This document shows positions 55,795 through 64,000 of a stretch of DNA of 64,000 nt, one piece after another. The translations under genes were made by a program, and so were the position numbers. The notes beneath the pieces are model-generated. The model worked only from the letters and a program-made list of their open reading frames with translations, did no database searches and was not told the DNA's origin. Position 1 is the first letter of the stretch. Every line of letters starts with the position of its first letter. The stretch is taken from contig NZ_KB890750.1 in the NCBI RefSeq assembly GCF_000373245.1, positions 695,760 through 759,759 of the forward strand, in the 5' to 3' direction. The DNA is from Echinicola pacifica DSM 19836. GTDB lineage: Bacteria > Bacteroidota > Bacteroidia > Cytophagales > Cyclobacteriaceae.

Positions 55795-56913
55795 TCAGTC
55801 ACTTAGAAGACTAGCAAGATCATTTCCTGTTTCCCAGCCTAAGGCAACTCCCATTCCTCCAAGCCTCCCACCGACGGCCACTCGTGGATTGATCCGCTGG
55901 ACGATCGGCTGCTTGGACTGACCAAAGGCCATGGTTCCTGACCATTCCATTTCCCAGCTGATCTCCCCCTCTGGCCTGATCACTGACTTGGCAATTTCCT
56001 CGAGGTAGCTTTTGATATTCGCATTGATCCCTCGCTCGGGAGTATGCTCGTCTTCCTCAAAGGCCTGCCGCCCACCTCCAAGCAATATTCTTGAGTCTAT
56101 ATTTCTGAAATAAATATCCCCCCGGTCCATATGGAAATTCCCCTCCCACTTAAGCTGAGGAATGATGGAGGAAACCATGACCATGCCTCTGCCTGGCTTC
56201 ACATCCAGACCTGGACTGAGGTCATTTAGAAAGGCATTGGAGCATAAAGCAATCAAGCGACTCTGGAAGGGAATGGACTCGTCATAATATGACTTCACAT
56301 AGGTCCGGCAGGTGTCGGTATCCACCTTGGAGACCTCAGCTCCAGTGAAAATGTGAATCTTGAGCTCCTGGCAGCGCTGCAGCATAGCCTTCATATATTT
56401 GGCGGGGTCCAGCTGTCCCTCAAAGGGGTTATAAACCAACTGTCGTACCAATGGGCTAAACCCAAAGCTGGAGATATCGCTCTTTAGCTCATAGACATCC
56501 TTACCAAAAACAGGCCTGAAGAGTGTATTGATTCGCTCCAGGTGCTCAAGCACGTCCATTTCAGACTCAGTAATGATATCATACCCTCCAGTGGGTCTAT
56601 AATCCATGCTGTCTTCTCCAAATACAGAGCGTATATTTTTTATTCCCAAACGTCTTTTGGTTACCAATCCATAAACCTCCTCTTCGGAATAATGTTTCAA
56701 ATCATCGACCACCTCCGCCAAGCTCCCAAAGCAGGCAAAACCAGCATTTCGGGTACTAGCACCACTGGGAAATACCCCTCGCTCAACCACCAAGACACTT
56801 CGACCGGGATTTTTTTCCTTATAATGTATGGCCGTAGAAAGCCCGACATATCCGGCTCCAACCACCACCAGGTCGTAGTGTAATAGATTTTTTCTTTCCC
56901 AATAACTTAACAT
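55795..56913 (-). CDS. FAD-dependent amine/amino-acid oxidoreductase (DAO family)
   Basis: 372 residues. The FAD-binding Rossmann fold is at the N-terminus (YDLVVVGAGYVGLSTAIHY), followed by the GASTRNAGFACFGS motif typical of DAO-family amine oxidases such as gamma-glutamylputrescine oxidase. The C-terminus (GGRLGGMGVALGWETGNDLA) completes FAD binding. The substrate is probably an amine or amino acid but cannot be fixed. It is unrelated in detail to the other FAD oxidoreductase in this window. Single gene, divergent from the Mpo1-like gene. Confidence 0.88.
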   Translation of the reverse strand: MLSYWERKNLLHYDLVVVGAGYVGLSTAIHYKEKNPGRSVLVVERGVFPSGASTRNAGFACFGSLAEVVDDLKHYSEEEVYGLVTKRRLGIKNIRSVFGEDSMDYRPTGGYDIITESEMDVLEHLERINTLFRPVFGKDVYELKSDISSFGFSPLVRQLVYNPFEGQLDPAKYMKAMLQRCQELKIHIFTGAEVSKVDTDTCRTYVKSYYDESIPFQSRLIALCSNAFLNDLSPGLDVKPGRGMVMVSSIIPQLKWEGNFHMDRGDIYFRNIDSRILLGGGRQAFEEDEHTPERGINANIKSYLEEIAKSVIRPEGEISWEMEWSGTMAFGQSKQPIVQRINPRVAVGGRLGGMGVALGWETGNDLASLLSD

Positions 56914-57004
56914 ATTTGGCTTATTTTGTGAGATTTAACGGTAGAATCATTATTTTAATTCTTTAAATTAATGGCAATAGGCGGAATTTCAAATTCATTT
57001 CAAT

Positions 57005-57499
57005 ATGGCTCAGACGAACATAAGAAAAATAGATCAATTATTGGCGGAATATGGAACCAGTCATCAGAACCCTACCAACAAAGCAATTCACTGGCTATGT
57101 GTGCCCATTATCTTCCTGAGCATTGTAGGCTTGATCTATTCGATACCTGCCGGCCCCATCGCATTCCTCCATCCTTATTTAGGACCTTTTGCCAATTGGG
57201 CTAGTTTTGTCCTGGCCATCATCCTCTTTTATTACTATGCGCTCTCTCCTCCCCTGGCCCTTGGGATGTTTTTGTTTGCCTCTTTCTGCCTGTTTATTTG
57301 CAATCTTATCACACTTATCTCACCTATTCCTTTAGCAGTGATTTGCATCCTACTTTTTATTATAGCTTGGATTTTTCAATTTTATGGTCATAAAATAGAG
57401 GGTAAAAAGCCTTCCTTTATGAAGGATCTACAGTTTTTGCTTATTGGCCCAGCTTGGTTGATGCATTTTCTATACAAAAAATTTGGCTTCTCATACTAA
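57005..57499 (+). CDS. Mpo1-like membrane protein (DUF962, possible 2-hydroxy fatty acid dioxygenase)
   Basis: 164 residues with four to five hydrophobic segments. Two signature blocks are present: YGTSHQNPTNKAIHWLCVP (about 16-34) and FQFYGHKIEGKKPSF (about 123-137). They carry the His residues that in yeast Mpo1 bind Fe(II) for alpha-oxidation of 2-hydroxy fatty acids. All those positions appear conserved. A role in 2-hydroxy fatty acid or sphingolipid turnover is plausible, since Bacteroidota make such lipids, but untested here. Confidence 0.88.
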   Translation: MAQTNIRKIDQLLAEYGTSHQNPTNKAIHWLCVPIIFLSIVGLIYSIPAGPIAFLHPYLGPFANWASFVLAIILFYYYALSPPLALGMFLFASFCLFICNLITLISPIPLAVICILLFIIAWIFQFYGHKIEGKKPSFMKDLQFLLIGPAWLMHFLYKKFGFSY

Positions 57500-57596
57500 T
57501 TTTATTTTTGCGCTATAGCTCTTGGGCTGTATATTTCCACAACTATAGTGTATTTTTAAAAAATCAAAAAGGTCTTCCTTCCTTAAATCACCAATA

Positions 57597-59618
57597 ATGA
57601 TTCAAACTTTACTTGCATCAACGGAAATTCCCATGTTACCGGAAATAGTTGTTATTTTCGGGCTTGCCACCTTGGTAATTTTAATATTCACCCGATTTAA
57701 GGTACCCACGATTATCGGATATTTGTTCACTGGTGCCCTAGCGGGTCCTTATGGATTATCCTTAGTCAATGCTTCCACCACGGTGGATGTCCTCAGCGAG
57801 ATCGGGGTGATTTTACTGCTTTTCGTTATCGGCATGGAATTCAGCATCAAAAGCCTGATGTCCATCAAGAAAGCCGTGTTTATTGGAGGCTCTTTACAGG
57901 TAGGCCTCACTATTCTGGCCACCACCGTCACTTCTTATTTCTTTGGTTTCGATTGGAATGTCGCTGTTTTCTTTGGCTTCCTGCTAGCCCTTAGTAGCAC
58001 CGCTATTGTGTTGAAGCTTTTGCAGGAAACAGGGCAGGTAAATAACCTATCGGGAAAAACCATTTTGGCCATATTGATATTTCAGGATATCATCATCGTG
58101 CCCATGATGCTGGTGACCCCTATGCTGGCTGGAGAATCCGACAATATTCTGCTCTCATTATTATTTATGGCTTTGAAAGGTGGCCTGGTCATTCTGATCA
58201 CCTTTATATCTGCCAAATACCTTATTCCAAACCTACTTTACCGTATTGCCAAAACTAGAAATGAGGAGTTATTTCTACTCAGCATCATCGTGATTTGCTT
58301 TGCCGTCGCTTTCCTCACCTCTTTATTAGGCCTATCCTTAGGCTTGGGGGCATTCCTGGCGGGCTTGATCATCAGCGAATCCGAATACAGTCACCATGCT
58401 ACTGGTAAAATCCTGCCATTTAGGGAGATTTTCCTCAGCTTCTTTTTCGTATCTGTAGGGATGCTATTTGACGTTAGCTTTCTCTTTCAAAATATAGAAA
58501 TCATCTTGGGCATTTTTGCCATGGTCTTAGTGTATAAGTTCTTGCTAGCAGCCATAGCTGTAAGGTCAATTGGTACCGACTTCAAGGAAGCATTTATTGT
58601 GGGCTTTTCCATCTTCCAGATAGGGGAATTCTCTTTGCTCCTAGCGCAGGAAGGATTAAAAGTTGAACTGATCAATCAGAATTATTACCAATACTTCCTG
58701 GCTGTATCCATCCTGACCATGGCCATCACCCCTTTTATCATCAAAAAAAGAGAGTGGCTAGCGCTAAAAATTTTAAATGCCCCTTTGCCCCAAAAACTAA
58801 GAACCCACCTAGCCTCCACCTCAGCCGGCATCTCCATGGCTAATATGGAAGGGGAAGAATTGTCTGATCACCTCATCATCGTGGGCTATGGTCTCAACGG
58901 CCGGAACCTCTCCAAGGCAGCCAAGCGAGCCAAAATCCCCTATGCCATTATCGAGATGAATCCTGAAACGGTACGCGTGGAAGGCGAAAAAGGAGAACCT
59001 ATCATCTATGGTGATGCGGCCAACGATATGGTACTGCACCATGTCAATATTCACCTAGCACGGGTGGTCGTCATCGCCATATCCAATAGTGACGCCACAA
59101 AAAGCATCATCGGAGCCATCCGCATGCAAACCCAGAATGCCTCCATCATCGTCCGTACCCGATATGTAAATGAAATAGCGGCCAACCTATCCATGGGGGC
59201 TGATGAAGTGATCCCTGAGGAATTCGAAACTTCCATAGAGATATTTACCCGAGTCCTGAATAAGTACCTGATCGCCAAGGACGATATTGAGGACTTTACC
59301 GAAGAAGTGCGTTCTCACAATTATGAGATGTTTCGCTCCAGCCAAACCAACGGTCGGGATAAGCTCAATATAGACTTGCCAGAAATTAATTTTGTCAGTC
59401 TAAAAATAGCCCGTGATAGTGGGCAGTATATCAATAAGCCACTAAAGAATCTAAAAATCCGCGAAACCTTAGGCGTAAATCTCGTCGCTATCAAAAGAGA
59501 AGGAAGCACTAGCTCACAGATGGATGGAGATACTAAATTGAAGTTTGGGGATGTCATCTATGTGGTCGGAAAACCTGAAGCCTTGAGCCAATTTGAAAAA
59601 GAGGTGGGAGAGAAATAG
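57597..59618 (+). CDS. Kef-type monovalent cation:proton antiporter (CPA2) with RCK domains
   Basis: 673 residues. The CPA2 membrane part (about 1-385, 12-13 helices) carries FQDIIIVPMM and GAFLAGLIISES. A TrkA-N/RCK domain (about 425-540) has the nucleotide-binding GYGLNGRN near 429-437 and the acidic end of beta-2 (IEMN). A TrkA-C domain lies at about 590-670. It is an inner-membrane K+ or Na+/H+ exchanger gated by nucleotide or redox state. The stop lies 3 bp from the convergent patatin-like gene's stop. Confidence 0.95.
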   Translation: MIQTLLASTEIPMLPEIVVIFGLATLVILIFTRFKVPTIIGYLFTGALAGPYGLSLVNASTTVDVLSEIGVILLLFVIGMEFSIKSLMSIKKAVFIGGSLQVGLTILATTVTSYFFGFDWNVAVFFGFLLALSSTAIVLKLLQETGQVNNLSGKTILAILIFQDIIIVPMMLVTPMLAGESDNILLSLLFMALKGGLVILITFISAKYLIPNLLYRIAKTRNEELFLLSIIVICFAVAFLTSLLGLSLGLGAFLAGLIISESEYSHHATGKILPFREIFLSFFFVSVGMLFDVSFLFQNIEIILGIFAMVLVYKFLLAAIAVRSIGTDFKEAFIVGFSIFQIGEFSLLLAQEGLKVELINQNYYQYFLAVSILTMAITPFIIKKREWLALKILNAPLPQKLRTHLASTSAGISMANMEGEELSDHLIIVGYGLNGRNLSKAAKRAKIPYAIIEMNPETVRVEGEKGEPIIYGDAANDMVLHHVNIHLARVVVIAISNSDATKSIIGAIRMQTQNASIIVRTRYVNEIAANLSMGADEVIPEEFETSIEIFTRVLNKYLIAKDDIEDFTEEVRSHNYEMFRSSQTNGRDKLNIDLPEINFVSLKIARDSGQYINKPLKNLKIRETLGVNLVAIKREGSTSSQMDGDTKLKFGDVIYVVGKPEALSQFEKEVGEK

Positions 59619-59621
59619 GAT

Positions 59622-61907
59622 TTAGCGGGGCGGTGCCCCAAAGAGTTCCTTTACCTGATCCAGTGCATATTGATTCTGTGGACTACTGATACTATTTAGG
59701 ATGTCTCTTTTCTCTTTAGAGGTGAGTCTCCAGTTGAGTGAAGCACGCTGGATTTCCAGCTGCTCACTATCCACCTCGCTGTCACCAAGCTGATTGAGCT
59801 GCCCCTCTAGAAAGTCCTTGGAGGAATATTCAAATTCTATCCTGTCCATAGCAAAAGGAAGCTTTTCTTTCATATAAGTGAAAGCCCTTTCATTATTGAG
59901 GGTCTGGACATTATCCCAGTTGATATAAATGTTTTTTATGGGTATAAATAGCTTCTGCAAAATACTCGGTGGCTTCTTATCTTCGATCTCCTGGACCTTC
60001 TCAGAATCCCGGATAGTGATCAGTACCACCCCATCGGTGTTCTCATGAATCCAATCGTCAAAGGTATCTATAAACCGCAGGGCATCACTAATTCCAAAAT
60101 TATCCGAAAGGCCAGCATCCATAATTTCCATTTGAGGATTTGAGGGCAATTGTATATTTGGGGTAATAAAGGGAAAGGTCGCTCCCATCCTCAAGGCGCT
60201 GATAAACCTTAAGTTAGAGGAATTCTGCTTCTCAAAAAACCGCAGAAAATCAATGACCTGGACCTTTTCCGTGCCCTCAGCTTCCATAGCCGTGCCCCCC
60301 ATAAAGCTCATGGAATGAGGAGCGATCAATAATTTCCTCCCATCATTCACGATCAACGGGGTGATAGGCAGCAAGGGAATCTGTGCTTCGTACTCTGGAA
60401 TCTCATATTCGGACAATGCCTTATCAAGCACACCCATAGTGTTTTTATTCAGCTGATTTTCAAATGCATAACCCCTATCCTTTAGATAATAATTATCCTC
60501 ATATTCTATATACTGGTTTCTAATCAAGAGGTCATTTACCATTAGGGTAAAAATGATAGGATTAAGATTATCGGAGGAAATTTGATCCAAATACTCTATA
60601 GAAACGGGGGAATCCAGCTCGCCTAATTGAGTCCGCAGGTATAGCTCTCGAAAAAAGGCGGCACCTATCAGTCCTCCGGAAGCACCAGTGATCAGCCGAG
60701 TATGATCCATGATTTTACCTTTGGTGATCGCATGCATCTGCTGGATGACGTGAAGGGTCCATAAGGCAGAGCGCTGCCCTCCCCCACTACAGGCGAGGAT
60801 AACTAATTTTGGGCGCTCCTCAGCAGGAAATTGGGCCTTCCAATTTTCCAAAATCTCCAGATGAAGAGCCTTATCTTTCGCTAGGTTTTCATCACTCATC
60901 AGATCCCTGATGGTCTGAAGGTTATATTCGGCCTTATCAACAGAGTAATCCATCCCTAGAGCAGTATGAGGGCGGTTTAGCCAAGGGGTGCGGGAAGCTC
61001 CATTGATGAGCAGAAAGAAGGCGATGACCACAAAACTCGTCCAGCTTCGTAACCAGAAGGTTAAGGCACCGACTAATAAGGTCAGGATGGATAGGATCAG
61101 AAGGACACTCATGGCGGCTGGAAACTGTAACCATTCGGTATCACCCACAAAGCCTAAAAGTAAAATCACTGCAACTAAAATGGCTTCAATTACCACCAAA
61201 TTGAGGTGATTCTGATCAAAGACCTTAAGGATCTTATGCCCCTCAAAATGAGCCAGATCCATCCTCACTTCTCTCAGCTTGAGGTTTAGGTCTAAGTAGG
61301 AATATACGGTGTCCTTGGCGAGTTTTTGATCCTTATACCTTCGGATCACATTGGCCCTGCTTACCTTCGCTCGGCGGAGCTGGCGGTCAAGGTTATCCGC
61401 AAACATGATAAAGAAGTCCTTATTGGTAAAGGCAAAATAGATAAATAGCAGAGCGAAAGTCAATAAATTCCCTCCCGAAAAACCCATTAAAAAGCTCCAT
61501 ATAATACTGCTGCTCTGATCCTCGTTTCCTAGTTGGAACTGGATAACGGCAAAGCAGTAGGTCAAATAAACGAGGAAAGGTATAAGACTGTTATTAATGC
61601 AAAACTTCAAAAATGGCTTGGAGAGCACCGCTAAGAACTTAAACCTCGCCGCATCCATAATATAAGTGGTCATATGAAAGGCCATGGTAAAAATGGAGAA
61701 GCCCACGCCCATCATAAAATAACTCTGCCAGCCTACCTTATTTAAATATTCAGGATCCAGAAACAAATAAGGAATACCGAGCACCTTTCCGAATCCTCCC
61801 AAAAATACCATCACCAAAATCCCCCACAAAGCCACCAAAGTCAGGTTCTTTTTCAGGTGTAACCTTAGTAATTGTACCGGAAAACTGTGAGAAATACTAT
61901 TCCACAT
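59622..61907 (-). CDS. Membrane-anchored patatin-like phospholipase
   Basis: 761 residues. The N-terminal third (about 1-330) has eight or so hydrophobic segments in two groups (about 20-175 and 230-320) with a charged stretch between. The patatin-type lipase domain starts near 370: oxyanion-hole-like ACSGGGQRSA, nucleophile Ser410 in GASGG (GxSxG), and catalytic Asp597 in MDAGLSDN. Both dyad residues are present. The fusion to a large membrane domain is less common than soluble patatins. It may release fatty acids from membrane lipids. A GC-rich hairpin at 59627-59639 overlaps its stop codon. Confidence 0.83.
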   Translation of the reverse strand: MWNSISHSFPVQLLRLHLKKNLTLVALWGILVMVFLGGFGKVLGIPYLFLDPEYLNKVGWQSYFMMGVGFSIFTMAFHMTTYIMDAARFKFLAVLSKPFLKFCINNSLIPFLVYLTYCFAVIQFQLGNEDQSSSIIWSFLMGFSGGNLLTFALLFIYFAFTNKDFFIMFADNLDRQLRRAKVSRANVIRRYKDQKLAKDTVYSYLDLNLKLREVRMDLAHFEGHKILKVFDQNHLNLVVIEAILVAVILLLGFVGDTEWLQFPAAMSVLLILSILTLLVGALTFWLRSWTSFVVIAFFLLINGASRTPWLNRPHTALGMDYSVDKAEYNLQTIRDLMSDENLAKDKALHLEILENWKAQFPAEERPKLVILACSGGGQRSALWTLHVIQQMHAITKGKIMDHTRLITGASGGLIGAAFFRELYLRTQLGELDSPVSIEYLDQISSDNLNPIIFTLMVNDLLIRNQYIEYEDNYYLKDRGYAFENQLNKNTMGVLDKALSEYEIPEYEAQIPLLPITPLIVNDGRKLLIAPHSMSFMGGTAMEAEGTEKVQVIDFLRFFEKQNSSNLRFISALRMGATFPFITPNIQLPSNPQMEIMDAGLSDNFGISDALRFIDTFDDWIHENTDGVVLITIRDSEKVQEIEDKKPPSILQKLFIPIKNIYINWDNVQTLNNERAFTYMKEKLPFAMDRIEFEYSSKDFLEGQLNQLGDSEVDSEQLEIQRASLNWRLTSKEKRDILNSISSPQNQYALDQVKELFGAPPR

Positions 61908-62474
61908 GCAGGCTAATTTTTATTTTAATATACACTTTTTGAATAGCTATTGGTACTTAACCGACTTATTAATGTGAAAGTTAGGATAAAAAGGGAATAT
62001 GCCATTAAACAGACAGCCTCCTCGCCCTCCCAAGAACCATTTAATTGTAGTTTACCCTTATATCGCCGCTTTTGGTAAATCTTTACATCAGTGATTACCA
62101 ACTTTACCCACTTAGGGATCAGGAAGGTATTATCTAATGAAAACCCCATCCTACTGCCCTCATTTACATTAATAATATACAATAATAGTCCAAGGATCAA
62201 TTATTCCCTTCATTGCTCAGGCTCTAAATAAGCTTCGAAGGACGATATACAAATAATGGGCCCAAACTCATTGATAGACTTATTTCCCAATAACATCATA
62301 GCCTGTAGGTCGGTGTTTTTTTAGGCTTCAAAAGTCAGGTAGCACCTAGGCCTATGGTTTAGGATTTATTATGAATAATTATCAAACTAAATGAATTTAA
62401 ATATTTGGCCTTTATGGGATTGGTATTACCTTAGCCTTCCGAATTTAACTAGGCAGTAAAAAGACAATAGAATA
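61908..62474. other. Divergent intergenic region before DUF4494 gene
   Basis: 567 bp separate two oppositely directed genes. A 91-codon minus-strand frame at 61925-62200 lacks family features and I do not accept it. The region 62360-62470 is AT-rich and likely holds the promoter of the DUF4494 gene. A short inverted repeat (AGCCT near 62300 with AGGCT near 62323) is of uncertain meaning. Confidence 0.45.
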
Positions 62475-63119
62475 ATGAGAACTTGGTTTTTGTGTAAAGT
62501 AAAATACGCCAAAGAAAATGAACAGGGCTTATTAAAGAACGTCAGTGAGCAATACCTCATAGATGCTGTGTCCTTCACTGAGGCGGAAGCAAGGATATAT
62601 GACATGCTTGGCAGCGTCATCAGGGGCGATTTTCAAGTGACCAATATCAGCAAAAGTAATATCGTAGATGTATTCTTCTATGATGATATAGATGTATGGC
62701 ACAAGTGCAAAATCACCTATGTGGTGGCGGATGCAGATAGTGGAAAAGAAAAAAAGGTGACCCAATACATGTTGGTTACCGCTCACGATGTGAAGGAAGC
62801 TTATGATAGAATCCATGAGAGCCTGAGCAATATGTTGGTGACCTTTAGAGTTCCTGACATCAATGAAAGCCCGATTGTGGAGATCTTCCCTTACGAAAGC
62901 GAAGATGAAGAACTACTTCCTCCCCCTCCTTCAAACTTAAAGCCTGTCAGCGAAGTGAAAGCGGACCAGGCTAGGCGTGATGAAGCAAGAGCTGCTTCCA
63001 AAGCAGCAGAAATGGAAGAAGAGGATGAGGATTATCCTGAAGAGCCGGAAATCAACGAGGAAGATGACCAGGATGAGCCCGACATCCAGGATATGGATGA
63101 GGAGGACGAAGACCGATAA
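62475..63119 (+). CDS. DUF4494-domain protein with acidic tail
   Basis: 214 residues. The DUF4494 domain spans about 1-150 (MRTWFLCKVKYAKENEQG, and VSFTEAEARIYDML), a family found widely in Bacteroidota with no known function. The last 45 residues are almost all Glu, Asp and Pro, a disordered acidic tail that could mimic nucleic acid or bind basic proteins. No signal peptide, so it is cytoplasmic. It stands alone and is followed by a strong terminator. Confidence 0.88.
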   Translation: MRTWFLCKVKYAKENEQGLLKNVSEQYLIDAVSFTEAEARIYDMLGSVIRGDFQVTNISKSNIVDVFFYDDIDVWHKCKITYVVADADSGKEKKVTQYMLVTAHDVKEAYDRIHESLSNMLVTFRVPDINESPIVEIFPYESEDEELLPPPPSNLKPVSEVKADQARRDEARAASKAAEMEEEDEDYPEEPEINEEDDQDEPDIQDMDEEDEDR

Positions 63120-63144
63120 TATCTATATTATCCAATAAAATCAG

Positions 63145-63173
63145 AAGCTACCTATTCATAGGTAGCTTTTTTT
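63145..63173 (+). terminator. Terminator of the DUF4494 gene
   Basis: A perfect 10-bp stem (63145-63154 with 63159-63168) with a 4-nt loop and a seven-T tail, 25 bp after the stop codon. Confidence 0.93.
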
Positions 63174-63399
63174 ATGCCATAGACCAACTATCCCCCCCTC
63201 TCCCTCTGAGCCACCAACCATATTATGGCAGATTACCCCTCCCACGATTTCGGAAGTAGGGAGTACTATAAATAGGTAACGGAATGGAATTTAAAAAAGG
63301 ACCATTTAGAGCATATTATACCATTTTATTCTAAGGCTATAATTGTGAGGAGGCCATAATTTCATATCTTAAAATAAAATTTACCCAAAAGTCCAACCT

Positions 63400-64000
63400 G
63401 TGAAGCAGCTTTTATTTTTATGTTTTATATGGATTGCCGTTTCCTGCGGCCCTATCCAGGAAAGTCCTAAGTACAGAATAGGCTTTTCGCAATGTGTCAC
63501 GGGCGATGCTTGGAGGAAGGCCATGCATGAGGAGATGTATCGCGAGCTGAGCTTTTATCCGGAATTAAGCCTCACTATCAAGGATGCAAAGGGTGACAAT
63601 TCACTTCAAATCCAGCAGATCAGAGAATTTATGGAGGAAGGGGTGGATTTGCTCATTGTATCTCCAAATGAGTCCGCTCCCATCACCCCGATTGTGGAGG
63701 AGGCATTTAACCTGGGCATTCCGGTGATAGTGGTCGATCGGAAGATCACTAGCAACCAATATTCGGCCTATGTGGGAGGAGACAACTATGAAGTGGGCCT
63801 CACAGCTGGTCAATACATCAGAAACCTCATGGAGGATAAAGGGCAGATTCTGGAGATATGGGGACTCGAAGGAAGTTCGCCAGCCATAGAGCGACATCAG
63901 GGCTTAATGGCTGCATTGGAAGGCTCCGAAATAGATTTGACGGTAAAAATCCGTGGAGAATGGGAAAAGGACACTGCCAAAAACCGACTAAAAGAATACT
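63400..64000 (+). CDS. Lipoprotein with LacI/ribose-binding-like sensor domain, 3' end outside window
   Basis: An open frame of 200 codons runs from a GTG at 63400 to the window edge without a stop. It begins with a lipoprotein signal (MKQLLFLCFIWIAVSC, lipobox at Cys16), then a type 1 periplasmic-binding-protein domain (YRIGFSQCVTGDAWRKAM, DLLIVSPNES, IPVIVVDRKI, YVGGDNYEVG). In Bacteroidota this domain is often the sensor half of a hybrid two-component protein with kinase, receiver and AraC domains; it could also be a free sugar-binding lipoprotein. The missing 3' part decides. No ATG in frame gives a signal peptide, so the GTG start is preferred. Confidence 0.8.
   Translation, partial: MKQLLFLCFIWIAVSCGPIQESPKYRIGFSQCVTGDAWRKAMHEEMYRELSFYPELSLTIKDAKGDNSLQIQQIREFMEEGVDLLIVSPNESAPITPIVEEAFNLGIPVIVVDRKITSNQYSAYVGGDNYEVGLTAGQYIRNLMEDKGQILEIWGLEGSSPAIERHQGLMAALEGSEIDLTVKIRGEWEKDTAKNRLKEY

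Noticed and set aside
59627-59639. GC-rich hairpin at the Kef/patatin convergent junction as a terminator
   Set aside because: The stem is only 5 bp with a 3-nt loop, overlaps the patatin stop codon, and has no T tract on either strand.
61925-62200. 91-codon minus-strand frame upstream of the patatin-like gene
   Set aside because: No recognisable domain, mixed hydrophobic and basic composition typical of a chance frame, and it lies in the divergent promoter region.

Overview
The window looks like chromosome from a marine- or soil-type Bacteroidota, most likely Cytophagales and close to Cyclobacteriaceae. This is inferred from gene content, not from a marker gene. Signs are two SusC/SusD pairs, an ECF sigma/FecR pair, type IX secretion (T9SS) genes porU and porV, a protein with a T9SS-type C-terminal domain, DUF4494 and Mpo1-like proteins, and very AT-rich intergenic DNA. 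I saw no rRNA, tRNA, CRISPR array, insertion sequence or prophage.

Layout. (1) 1-505: two copies of a 166-bp direct repeat, then a terminator. (2) 506-2815, minus: an AEC-family permease downstream of a Tat-exported HisC-like aminotransferase. (3) 3530-10869, minus: a TonB-linked signalling and uptake locus in the order ECF sigma, FecR, STN-containing SusC, SusD-like lipoprotein, small lipoprotein. (4) 11244-11753: an orphan winged-helix regulator. (5) 12030-29073: a starch/maltodextrin utilisation locus. The minus-strand part is susC, susD, susE, a T9SS-secreted GH13 amylase and a class II fructose-bisphosphate aldolase, followed by a GH13 lipoprotein. Divergent from it are a LacI regulator, a cytoplasmic GH31 alpha-glucosidase and an SLC45-like sugar permease. 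(6) 29290-36000: a 7TM histidine kinase, a cytoplasmic PBP2 protein, a TolC/adaptor pair without a pump, and an L-serine dehydratase beta subunit. (7) 36183-43275: pabC-like aminotransferase, then a probable minus-strand operon of FAD oxidoreductase, propeller/barrel outer-membrane protein, YicC and ThyA. (8) 43476-50548, plus: a tightly overlapping operon of metallo-hydrolase, pssA, porU, porV and a catalytically dead M16 protein. (9) 50545-52813, minus: a three-gene surface-glycan set. (10) 52980-63119: YigZ, a DEDDy exonuclease, NhaC, an FAD oxidoreductase, an Mpo1-like protein, a Kef-type antiporter, a patatin-like membrane protein and DUF4494. (11) 63400 to the edge: the start of a lipoprotein with a sugar-binding-protein-like domain, cut off by the window.

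How the parts fit. Starch is probably cut outside the cell by the T9SS amylase, bound and imported by SusCDE, trimmed in the periplasm by the GH13 lipoprotein, taken across the inner membrane by the SLC45-like permease, and split to glucose by GH31. The LacI protein probably senses the sugar. The glycolytic aldolase lies 23 bp behind the amylase and appears to share its transcript. PorU and PorV, encoded 27 kb away, are the machinery expected to export and anchor the amylase.
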